Positions 34,064 through 47,000 of a DNA stretch of 64,000 bases are shown piece by piece; positions within the stretch are counted from its first letter, which is position 1, and the number at the start of each line of letters is the position of its first letter. The DNA is from Babylonia areolata. Its lineage: Eukaryota > Mollusca > Gastropoda > Neogastropoda > Buccinidae. The notes below the pieces were generated by a model that was not told where the DNA came from, did no database searches, and was given only the letters and a program-made list of their open reading frames with translations. The stretch is from positions 18,709,202-18,773,201 of the forward strand of contig NC_134878.1 in the NCBI RefSeq assembly GCF_041734735.1. The letters are read 5' to 3'. The position numbers were made by a program, and so were the translations under genes.

Positions 34064-37000
34064 ATTTGTGTGTGTGTGTGTGCGTGTGTATGCGTGCGTG
34101 CATGTATGTGCGTGCGTGCGCATGCATGCGTGAGACTGAATTCAGGGATGCAAGTAACCATGAAATCAAATTATCATGAAACTGAGTTTCAAAATGTTCC
34201 CAAATAAGACACTACCTAAAAACTAATAAAAGAAATCATAGGACAAGGTGTGTAGTGGTTCACATTGCGTATCTTTTTTATTCCTTTTATATTTTTATGC
34301 ACACAACCAAAAAACATTCTCTCGAGCCGTCTAAAACCACATCTTCAACTATGAGTATAAACCCAAAGTGGTTCAAATACAACTGTAGGAACTTTTAAGC
34401 AAGCTGTGAACTACAGTTTTGACTAGGTATGGTAACAATAGATAACAGAAAGGAAGCACACTAAGGAAAAAAAAAAAAAACAAGATTTATTTTCAAAACT
34501 CTCTTCATCACTGGGCTACCTAAAATCTCCTCTGACACTTTAAAAACTACTTCGCCAAACCGAATCTGCCATGACGCCACAAGAGTACGACTGAAGTTGT
34601 AGAAAAAAACAACAAACTCCCTTACCACTCCCCCTGAAACCAAGCCAAACCAAAAGGAGGAGTTTGTTAAGAGCGGGCCAGACTAAGAGGGGCGTCTTTT
34701 CACTGTTAGCCGCGTGAAATTTGGCCAAACAGAGCAAACCATAGGCCTAGTTTGCATCAGTTTGACATGGTACAGTATATGACACCAAAGGTGAAATTAC
34801 CAGGAGAGAGATGGTTTTGACGTCTCTGACGGTGTTGGCACAGAGGGCCTCCATGTCCAGCAGGTCTGTCGACTGGGGCAGGAAGGAGGTGCACAGTTCC
34901 TTCACGTCGTCCGGAACATCCCTGTGGTCCATGTCCAGCTGACTCAGCTGCCTGACAACACACCGCTCACACACTATTTGTCTGCAACTACAGCTAATCA
35001 ACTAAACAAAGAAACAGTCTATACTACTATTATTACTTCAGCAGTTTAGTGGTCAAGGTAAAAATAAAAAAAACAAAAAGCAAGGAGAAAAAAAAACAGA
35101 ACAAGAAAAAAAAAAGGGGGGGAAGGGGAGAGAAATATAGAGATACATTACAAATCTTACAATATTTTTTGTTTGCATACGTAAATTCCTTTACCTGTCA
35201 AAGTGGATTTTCTTCATTTTGCAAGGGACAACTCTCTTGTTGCTGCGGATTCTTTTGTGTGCACTAAGTGCGCACTGCTCACAGGGTCTCAGTTCACTGT
35301 CCTGCCTGAAAGACTAACACCCAGACAACCACACAAGGTTTAGTGGTTGGAGCAGTAAAACTCCTGGTCCTTGCAAGCCAGGCCTTCCATCCTCTGGGCA
35401 CACTACTCCAGGTATGTTCCCAAAACAACAACTTTGGAGTGTTCAGACTAACAAACCTCCATACTCTCAGAGGCAAAAAAACTAATTTGACAAGGGTATA
35501 CCTATCCACCTAAACTCCAAATGTAAGATCAAGAAATTATTTTGAACATCAGATATGAGACTGAGACTTTCTTTTCAGTCTTAAACAGCTGCTTCATCTC
35601 CACCATCATATATAAAACTTCTAATCTGCACTTTCTAAATCTTCCTTCAGTCTGATTTTAAACAGTATCCTGAAGAATCTCATGCCTGATTGCATAAAAA
35701 CAAACAGCAGTGACTAATATACGCTCATGTATGACACAGCACTGTGACAAACGATAAAGGGACGCTTCAATAAGACACAACCGTTTGCATTCTGCTCAGA
35801 GAGAAAGCAGACAAATAATCCAAGAGGGATGGTGCTGTCTACAAGCACTGTGCCACAGAATCCTAAACAATATGACAACGGAGTAAGTACAGCTTTACTC
35901 ACTGTTCAGCATCCTTGGCCTGTGTCTCCAGTCCACTGACCAGATCATCCCAGTCTGCGTCTTCTTTCTCCAACCTTCATCATGAAGAATGAATCACATT
36001 TACTGAAAACAATGTGATAACAAATGACAATTCTAAACAAAAATAATCTCTATGAACAGAACAAAAGGCAAAAGGAAAAAAAATTGAACAGAACAAAAAG
36101 AAAAAGCTACTGAATGATCAAATCAATTTTACAGACCAAGACATCTTTTTCTATGACTGATCTCCCTTCTCCCTAAGAATTATTCTGTTTTTCTCCTTAC
36201 AAACACCATACACACTTTTTTCTTTCTCACTCTCTCTCTCTCTCTCTTAAAAAGAATTTTTTTTTTTTTTTAATTACATTAATACTTACATTCTGACAAA
36301 ATCTTACCTGGATCAATGGAGATAACCAAACAGCAAAACACTTTCCATTATTTAAACCACACCATTTCACAAGCAAAACACCCACCCTAAAAACTGATTC
36401 CTATGGTTTTAATTTAGTAATTCAGTGAAAACCACTGAAGCTAGAAAAAAAAAAGAGCAAGATGACAATGACAGGATGAACAGCACTAATCGAGAGCTGA
36501 GTCTAGAGGAAGGAAGAGGAACAGGTCTATTACCGTTTGATACATGATGTCAGCGCACTAATTGTGTTGTCCATTTGCAGATTCACAGGGTTGAAAGCCA
36601 AGCTGGAAATTTTTTTTTAAATGCATCAAAACAAAACAAAAACAAAGCAGAATATATTTTTAAAATTAATCTAAACAAAATCAAGCCATGCTCACACTTT
36701 AAATGATACCATCTAATTTAATATTCTAAAATCAAGAAATTGATAACTAAAAAACTCTGAAAACAAAAATGCTATTTTGAAAATTACAGTGGTGGAAATG
36801 ATTTCCGCAGATACTTTTTGCTCAGTTTCTCTTGTTACCATAATCCTTGTTGTTCATCACTCAAGTCCTGAAGTGGTTCAGTCAGCTGGGTGAAATAAAC
36901 AGTATGGATGATGACTGAATTCCCTCCAAACACAAACTTCCCTGAAGATAATCTGAATTTTTTCAAGAACACACACAACTGAATCATAAACAGAACTGAA

Positions 37001-40000
37001 AATGGAACTTTTCAATATTTACATATATCAAGTTTAAATCTCCTGTTTCCTGTAATACAGGGATTCTCCATTATCATAAACAGAACTAAAACAATATCAC
37101 TGAAGTACTCAAATCATTCAAAATAAATTAAAACAAAAGTGACACTGCAAATAACAGTAAGTAAACAAAACTGAAAAGGTGAGTCAGTAGACTTTGTAAA
37201 CAAGTAAAGACACAAGTAGTATGCCAAAATACCTTGGGGTAGTGCAAGCCTGCTGAAAACTCCCGTCACTTTCCATCTGATCAACTGTTGCTCCAACACT
37301 CTCCACAGCTGTGGACAGAGTTGTTTCCACATTCCATTCCACATACACCACATTCCACAAACAGAAAATTACAAATTAACTATTTCACACACTTATGTAC
37401 TTGATTTGCGAAATCAGCTGATTACTGCAAAATCAAATGTTTACTGTTGTTTATTCATTTGTACCTCAAAATGTTTTTGCAGCACTCAAATTGGTAGAAA
37501 GTTCATGTGGAAAGAATGTGATTGTAAAAGATTGCTTACCTTTAACAAAGTAAGTTACCTGTTCATATATTCAAAGGATTTCTTCTAAGATTTACTAAAA
37601 TATCACTGAAGAAAATTACTCTTGAAATGTTTACTACAATATCAATTAAAAAGACATCACTTTTTGTATGCTAACTGGTGTAGTTAGTAATACATATAAA
37701 CCATGTGACTTGCTTTGGAAAAAAATAAAATAAAAATGTGAAATTATCACAGAAAAGTTTACAAATGATCAATGCCTTTTGGGGTTCACTGCATTATCTA
37801 CAAAATGAAACTGAGTAGATATTTGGTACCTCTACTGCTTGTGGTCCATGAGCAATATTATCTTACGCACTTATACAATGAAACTCTAGGTAATCACACA
37901 TTGTTTACAACAAAAGAAAAGAAGAAAGTCATTACACATCACAGGCATAAAAAATAAAACAAACAAAAAACCTAACTTCCCCCAATACCTTAACACTATC
38001 TTAGTCCTACCTTCTGCTTTGAAGTTGTCAAAACCAGGCACATCTTCAAACTCTTTGTCGAGGACCTCCAGTGTATGCTAAAAGAAATAAAAACATATCG
38101 CCGTCAGAAAACACACACGCACACGCACACACACAAATGTACAAGCTGTACAAAAAAAAAAATAAGGAAAAGGTCAGAGCAGAACGACTGAAAACAATAC
38201 TGATTATAATCTTACACGTTACATCACTTAAATGTGTCATATAAGTTATGGAATACATTTATGATAACATTTGGTTTATGTATAACACTCCTTTGATGAG
38301 TCAACTGCTTGTACACATTTCTAATTGATATATAGCAGACAAATCACAGAACCGGGCAGTTCTTTTATCTTTCTCTATCAGAGTTGCTTCCCATCCTCCC
38401 ACCAGTCATACTTTAACCAGTTCAACCCTGGGGAGTTCACAGCCTCGACAGGTTCCTCTGCTTTTCTGATATGGGAAAATGAAAGGAAATAGACTGAAAT
38501 CGACCAGTTTTTCCTCCAAATTGACATGTCTCAATTTGTGCGTTTGTAGGAATATGCACACCATTTTAATGGAACAAATAATGCCAGGGCACTGCTTGGG
38601 CTCAGGGCTGAATGGATTAATGACTGCACCTCCCAACCCAACTTCCTGACAGTACATTCATGCTTTTTACATTCTCACCAAGTAGTCAGTGAAGCTTGAG
38701 CATGGTGTGCTTGTCTCAAAACCGAACTTGATTCAAGATATGTTTCTGAACTTTTCCTGAGCATCAATCAAATCAAATTATAGTGCTTAGAGCCTCACAG
38801 ACCAGTAAGGCCACATCAAGGCTATCACCACGTTAGCATCTATTTCAAGACATGGGTTAAAAAAAAAAAAAAAAAGTACAATAAAAACTAATCACTGCTT
38901 CAAACTTTTCGCTCAAAAAGTTTCAAAATCTTCCAGCATTTAAGACATTCAAATCTGATTAAAAATGTTCACTTCTTTCAAGAAGTCCATTAGCATCCAT
39001 GGAGGGACATCACGGAACACAGTCTTCAGAGAATCTGTCGGGTAATGTCTGTTTCTAATGTCATGCACATCCCAGCAGTCAGTGAGCACGGGTTTCACAA
39101 AGAGAGACTCATCACAGGGAATACATCGAGGAGCCTCCTTCCCTATTAACAAGTAAGAATGAGTAAGAAAAGTGTGCCCCATGCATAGTCTGTACAGCAC
39201 AGACTCCTCCTTGCTGTTCTTCATGACTGATGGGAGATCTCTTAAATCTGGATGGATTTGGAACAGCTAGTTGTCCGTCTGGGTGTTCCATTCCTCTTGC
39301 CATATCTTTAGCATTTTTGTGAGCATGTATTCATAAGATATGTAAAATATCACAGGACAACAGATAAGCATGAGAATGAGTTGTTTTTTTTCCCGCTCTC
39401 TCTTTTGAATGCTGAAATGTAAAATGATCCCTTGATTTGCAAGCACCTGAGACAGAAAACAAACTAGCTCTCCCCTCAGAGCAAAATGATGTTTGAAAAA
39501 ATCATTGATTCAACATGAACTAAAGACATAACAAAGGAGGAATGTGTTCATAGCAATGTGGAAGTGGGCGAGTTTGTAATCTTGAAGCTGCTTTCACTTT
39601 CTGTTCAAGATCTTGAGTGGTCTCCCTTGTACTGTTAAGTCAGCAGTAAAGTGAAACTAGCAAACTGAAAAAAACAAACAACAAACAAGAGAGGCAAGGC
39701 CTTCAAGATACACTTTAAAAAAAAATCTAACTGTTAAAACGTGTTCTGTATTTGTTATTATAAAGCTTCGGGTTTAAAAAAAGAAAAAAGAAAAAAAAAG
39801 TCCTTACGGCAGATTTGAACCCCGCGTGTTCGGGTGAGAAGAAACTGTCTTACCCAATACACTATCGTGGCTCCTTAACTGACATTCAAAAATTTAACAT
39901 TTAAACATGCTTTTTTAGAGCAATAAATCAATTGCGGTATTCGCAGTGAGAACGCTGTTTAAATCATATTATTCTGGTGTATCTTGGGCATCAAAAAATC

Positions 40001-43000
40001 TTTAAGGGCAATTAAAAATTCTTTTTAAGTCCGCAGTAAAGGAGACGTGGCAATCACCACAATCACACTGCAACATTTAGCCATTTTCTCTGGATCTAGA
40101 TAGATGTACAAGCTTAGTTACACCAGGTACGACACGGTCGATTCAATTTCTCTTTTATGTTCATTCTAGTTTTATAGTTTTAAAGTTGATATGAAAATTG
40201 AGTATTTTGTTAAACTAATAACACACAGCCAAGTACAAGTACTTCTAAATGTCATATGAAGTGAAAAGGACTTCATTTTGAGAAAAGCCAAGACTGGAAA
40301 TTTTTACTTTTCATCAAGGGTATTAACTCTCATGGTTTATTATTTTTAACTGTGAATTCCGACTGATTTTGTTGATATTTTTATGGCAGTTTGGGGCATA
40401 ATCCAGTAAGTGATGAGGCGTTCACAAATCTTTCTCTGAATAAATATTTAACAGTCTCCTTCTCCAACTTTCCATCACATGTTATCGTGTATTGTCGATT
40501 GAATAAAGGATTGAACGGGCAGGTCAACAACTTGAAGCAAAATGGCGTCCTTCACGTTCGCGAAGAATATGAGCACACGCTTTGAATATGTGTAAATATG
40601 TGTACACAATTGATTTTTGCCCATGACCTTCAGGGCTCAGCCAATAGATCTATAAAGTCCACTCGTCATACTGATTTTAGTATTTTCCGAAAAAGACCAC
40701 TTGGGCGAATGAACATAGTGAAAGCCCTGTACACTGAGAGTAAAACAAACAAGCTTTTTATGTATTGAGTATAATTTCAAAATGTAATGTTTAAGATGAG
40801 GAAGATCAGTTTAAAGCAAATTAACCCCCATAGCATTAATTACAGATTAATATCCCTTTTCTACTATCTGCAGCAAAGATATGCACCAGAAATATAACTT
40901 CCATGCTTAGCAAAAGAAGTTCCTGTTTGAACAAAAAATGATAAAAATGACTGCTCTTGTTGTTGTGTCAGAATATCAGATCAAAGTGCCAAGTTTAGAG
41001 AACTAAAAAAATATAAATATAACAGTAAATTCAGTTTGCATATACTCTGGCTTCTTTTTTTATTTTTTTGTGCCCATCCCAGAGGTGCAATATTGTTTCA
41101 AGCAAGATGACTGGAAAGAACTGAATTTTTCCTATTTTTATGCCAAATTTGGTGTCAACTGACAAAGTATTTGCAGAGAAAATGGCACTGTTAAAGTTTA
41201 TCAAAGACACACAGACACACACAGACAATTGAACACCGGGTTGACACATAGACTCACTTTGTTTACAAAAGTGAGTCAAAAACCTGGTTCACAATCAATC
41301 AAACTGATCATACTTCATTTCAAAATATCATTGCATACATCAACAAACCAAACCTTAGTACAAAACATAAGCCATGAGACCCTACTAGTCTTGCCAGATT
41401 ATGTGAAAGACCAGCATCAAAGTCATGAATGGAAAAGCAACTGGAGTCAAGTATATAATAGCAGAGCAAAATGTATTTAAGTCAAAAATACCAAATAAGC
41501 TCAAAATTACAACATCAAGGTTTAGAATTTTACACTATTTTATTTTGTCAGATTTCTTTTGCTCTGTTTTTAAAAGCATGGATATTTTTCAGGAAATGCA
41601 CACAGCGAGGTGACAAATAACGTGAAAGGCGTCTGGAGTAAACAAACAAGTCATGGGGAAGGGGAACAGGATGACTATAATGGAGGCTCTGCTGAACTGT
41701 TACAACACTCACTCGCAGTATCAGCCTGGACAGGAGACTGAGGCGCTCTGCAGCAGGCAGCTCCACTGGGATCTGTTTGTACAACTCGCTGCCTGTCAAC
41801 ACAGGTCACCCGACAAACGTTCATCCTCTGTGTGAAACAAGCAGGCTGTATCAAACACATTTTGTGTGAAATACCTGTCACCTGTCATGTGCAACTCAAG
41901 TTCTGTGTGAAATGGGGTCTGTGTGAAACATTCCAGATGAAACATTCTATGCGAAGCTCCAAGACCACATCAGTCTTTTAGTTTACCGGCATGAGCACAT
42001 AATTAAAATTCCAGTCATTCTGGTTTCTTCACTTTTGCTGATGTACAGACCAGAGACATCCACTGTGATGTCTGACAACCCACACAGCTTTCCACTTCCA
42101 ACAAAACCAATACAATAGCTGTAATTTTGGTCTGATGAGTATTTCACTTCAGGCATTAGGCTGGAATTTCAGTCAGCATGACTGATGGCATGCAGGAAAA
42201 TCTACAACAGACCTCTTGCACAGTTGCAGCCAGTCACATATTTTGTGCACAACACGTACTTGGTGTACTCAGCTCTGAATCCATACAGTTCTGTATAAAC
42301 TATAATGCAGCAGTGTACTGCTCAGCTGATAAACAGAACAAAAAATGTTGGGTTTTTTTTTTTTTTTTAAGATTCATGGGGGGCTGTTATTTGAGGGACG
42401 TGGTGGTGGTCTCCACTCTGGGAGGGACGCTCACTCAGTCTGGCTCCGCGACAAAGCCATTATTGTCGTCAGTAGGGGGCTTAGTAGGAGGTGTCCTAAG
42501 TACGTTAAATCAGAACAGGCACCACTGAACACCACCGAAGTGACTCAGCAGCAGTGCAGGGTCTCCTCTAGTGTGTGGCCTCCTGGCGACCTAACATCGA
42601 TAGTTCCCTGTGGACTGCCGATGCTGGAACTGTGACGGACGAACCTGGGTGTGGCTGTGTATGGGGGAATCTTAATGAGCAGTGTGGGAGTAATGCCACT
42701 GAAACGGTGCAGATGATGGGGCCGCAACAACAACAACAAAAACAAAACAAAAAAAAACAAAAACAAAAAAAGTTGTTTTTTTTAAGTAAAAGGCACAGCG
42801 TACTCAACTACAGGCCTACTCAGCGCGCGACTGGGGGCTTGGACTGGGGGCTGAACAGCCAGCGCAGTCAGCCGTGCGCTCGCGAGCGCTGGGAAATGAT
42901 TCAATTTACCGCAAAACAAAGGAAAATGTAACGCAACGCGTCAGTCCGCATAAAACCACTTGATTATCATTTTTTTCACTATTATACCCTTCATAGTATT

Positions 43001-43855
43001 AATAAAAATTATCTTTCATTAATTAAATTACTTATATTAGTTGTATTTGACGAGTTAGCTCCATGTTTTGTTCGGTGTGTTGTGGTGAACCGTCTTTCCA
43101 AACAACTTCCTTTCATTTGAATGGCTCATGTTTACATCGTGTTTGATTGTGAAAATGGGCAAGAAATGTTGTGTATTCGGCTGCAAAACGAACTACGATC
43201 TTGCAAAAGGTTGTGACGAGAAGGAGAAAGTTTCTGTTTATCGATTTCCATCGAATGAAAGCGACAAAGACTCGTGGATTAAAAGAATTCCAAACGACAA
43301 GTTCGTACTGACGAAGAATACTGTGATCTGTGCACTTCACTGGCCCCCCGGCTTCGAAACTGTCTCAAAGAATGGAAAGTTGCGACCGAAATTTCCACCC
43401 TCTGTGTGGCCTAACGTTCCATCAAGTCAAGTGCCTACCCCACCACCCCCTCCTCGCTCAACAACACGTTCCTCAAGTTCCGTGAGGAACAGGGTAGAGG
43501 ATCAGCAAGAGGCATTCAACTTGAAAGACAGTGTGACTTTCGAAGAATTGAAACAGAAGTTGTTGTCCGGCGAGCCGGATTTGCCTGCACCTGTGATTTC
43601 ATACATGGACGAGACTGTGCTTCATATTCAAGCCAGGAAATTTGTGAATGGGATTCCTCTATTTGTAACAAGGTGAGAGAGTCTTCAGTTTTCAAGCCCC
43701 CAAATTTGAATTCACTCCCCACTGATAAAAAAAAACAAAAAAAACCCCAACAATAATAACTCAAATAGATTAAATCCACTCTAAAAACTCACCTTTTTAC
43801 CAAAGTATTCATGTAGCCTTCGGATAGTTGTCACATATTGCATGTGTGTGTGTGT

Positions 43856-43894
<39 letters not shown>

Positions 43895-44056
43895 TATGTG
43901 GTGTGTGCAAGGAGCTTAGGTGCATGTGTATTTGTGTGTGTGTGTGAATGTATGTGGTGTGTTTGTGTGTGTGTGAATGTATGTGGTGTGTGTGTGTATG
44001 TCACTCTCTGTGTGTGTGTGTGTGTGAATGTATGTGTGTGTGTGTGTGAATGTATG

Positions 44057-44089
<33 letters not shown>

Positions 44090-47000
44090 TGAGCGCCGTG
44101 AGTCCTCACTGAGGAGAACAGCGCCTTACAAGAAGAAATATTTATTAATATTATATATATTTATTTATTTTTAACCAGAATTGCACAAGACCAGAGCTTT
44201 GAGACTTTCCACTTGGGTGTGAAGTGTACTGTTACAACCCTGTCTAAGAACAGAATCACCGCACTGAAGACTTGGTCAGCACTAGAGGAAAGTATCAGAT
44301 TTTTGAACTGTCTAGAAATGGACCACAAGAAAGTGATCATCCAACAGCAGATGCAGGCCATGGGATCACAGCAAGTAGGGAAGCCAATGTACACACCTGC
44401 TGTCATCATCCGAGCATTCACCTATTTTGCCACATCACGGTGTTTGTACGAGACCCTGCGCCATGATCTGCAACTCCCATCTGTGCAGACATTGACTCGG
44501 ATAACTTCCAAAGTGGCAAGATTAGATGAGACAACATTCTCCAGTGCAGTATTCGCCAATCTACAAGACAGACAGAAAATGTGTGTTCTTTTGCAGGATG
44601 AGGTGTATGTAAAGAAGTCCATGCTATACCATGGTGGGCGAGTGTTTGGCCGCAGTGTGGACAACCCTCAGTGTCTTGCAAAGACTGTGCTGGGCATGAT
44701 GGTTTCGTGTATGTTTGGCGGCCCAAAGTTCTTGTCAAAGATCTTGCCAGTATCAAAATTGAACTCGCAGTTTCTGCACGACCAGGTTCAGCTGTGTCTG
44801 GAGGCCATCAACTGTGCTGGTGGAAATGTAAAGGCAGTCATCTGTGACGGGAATAGGAACAATCAAGCCCTGTTCAAGATGCTTGCTGGTGACCCCCACA
44901 GGCCTTGGGAAACTGCAGGAGGTGTCTTTTTGCTGTATGATTACGTCCATCTGCTGAAGAATCTCCGTAATAACTGGCTCACTGAGGCTACAGGAGAGCT
45001 GACTTTTGAAGACAATGGTGTGCAGAGGACAGCAAAGTGGAGACACCTTGTCAACCTTTACAAGCTCGAGTGTGACTCGTTGGTGAAGATGTCAGACTTG
45101 GACGAAGTGGCTGTCTCACCAAAACCCATCGAGAGGCAGAAGGTGTCTACCTGTCTGAAGGTTTTCAGCGAAAAGACCCACCAAGCCCTGCTGAACCACC
45201 CTAGACTGGAACAGACTGATGAGGTGAAGGACACTGCGGCCTTCATACTTAAGGTGCTGACGTGGTGGAAAATTGTCAACGTTAAGTCCGAGTTCATGGA
45301 TGATCGGCGGAGAGATCCACTGCAGGCTGCCATCAGCAACCCCAACGATGAGAGACTTAATACTGTGCTTCAATTTGGAGAGATGGCCCTAGAGATGTCT
45401 GGCAAGCAGGGGAAGCGACAGAAACAGCTGACACGGGACACCGCGAGAGCAGTGCATCACACTTGCAATGGACTAGTCAGCCTGTGTAGACAACTCCTTC
45501 TCTCTCCTGCCCACGACTACATTCTATTTGGACAGTTCTCCACTGATCCCTTGGAGAAAGAATTTAGCAAGCTGCGCCAGGGGTCAGGGGGGACATACTT
45601 TATCAACGTCCAGCAAATCATAGAGAAGACCAACATCAACAGGTCCAGGCTCCTTCTCTCCCTTGAAGCGGAGGCAGCCCTTGAGGTGGAGGAGCCAGGG
45701 CACTCTTGCCCTGACTGTGTGTTCAATCTTGAACAAGATGAGAAGGCATGCCAGGCGGTAGATGACATTGAGACGCTAGAGGACTTGGTCTCTGACGAGA
45801 ACAAGTCAGTGCTTGTATACATCGCTGGCTATGTCACAAGAAAAGACACTGACTATGAAGAGGGACAAACATCTTTTTACTTTGATAAATATGGCCAGTA
45901 CACAAAATCACTTGACAGAGGAGGTCTAAAGGTGCCGTCTGACAGGGCCTGTCAATGGACAATTTTTAGTTTCATCATCTTCAATGTGGTCAAGAACTCT
46001 GTGTGCCGTCATTCATTCATGAGGATAGCCCTGGCCCTGTCTGACATGTACGAGTTTCACATGAAGGAGAGACATGCTAGGATAGTAGCCAACATCCTCA
46101 TCAAAAACTACTGCAGAGATGCCACACCCCGTTCGACGAAGGAACCTGCCCTCAAGAGACTGAAACTCTCCGAGACATCATAGTGATAATCATTCGAGTA
46201 TACCAGGTTAGTGTTGACTGCTGTTTGTACCTGTCTGTATTTGAACTGTTCTTTTTGTTTCTGTGTTTGTTCCTTTGTCCTTTTATGAATGGATTAATTA
46301 ATACTGTGACATTGCCGCATGAACTTAAAATGAGGGTCGGTTTGTATCGGTGAGGGGGTAGCACATTTACAGTTAATTTGGCCATAAATTATGGAAATCA
46401 TGCATGGTTTGAACATGCCAATTGCCAAGATTACAAAAATATCAACCTGAACATGTAAGCAACTTGCTACACCTTACATTGGCAAACAGAATCCAATTCA
46501 AACGAAAACATAGAAATAAACTTTAAAAAAATATATATATCAAAATGCATCAAACTACCAAAAAGATGCATTCTGCAAGTGTATAAACCAAAACAATGAA
46601 CTTTCTTTGGATATGGACATGAAAAACAGCTGCAATTGATGTTCAGTAGCTTGTACCCAGTCAGCCCCCAGTCCAAGCCCCCAGTCGCGCGTTGAGTAGG
46701 CCTGTAGTTAAGATCGCCATGGTAAAAGGGCAAAACTCAAGAAAGCTGAAGTTCAACAATCTTACTAACTGGGAAAGATGGGGATGGGGTCAGAGGGGTG
46801 TGCATTCTTGTCATCACAAAAGCCGCTGTGTACAATATCTGAGACTGCATTGTCAAGACTGTGTGTCGGTGCATTTGAGTGGAAATGTTAGCGCAAACAT
46901 TTTTCATTCATGTCAGTTTGTATGGTAATGACTGCCAAATCTGTGGTGCTGGGTAAGGGCTGATGTAAGGGTTGATGTTCTTTTGTTGTTGTTTTTTCAA

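Larger units (their letters stand above)
42806..46709 (+). mobile_element. P-element/THAP9-type DNA transposon, apparently complete
   Basis: The 3,904-bp unit is bounded by 49-bp inverted repeats (42806-42854 and 46661-46709) that differ at a single position by eye; they start AACTACAGGCCTACTCA and contain CGCGCGACTGGGGGCTTGG. Between them is one two-exon transposase gene with no stop or frameshift. P elements make 8-bp target duplications; the flanks gcgtactc and aagatcgc do not match, so none is seen. It is inserted in the DSN1 intron, opposite strand. Confidence 0.88.

Noticed and set aside
43516-46385. Several minus-strand frames of 75-112 codons
   Set aside because: Antisense shadows of the P-type transposase.
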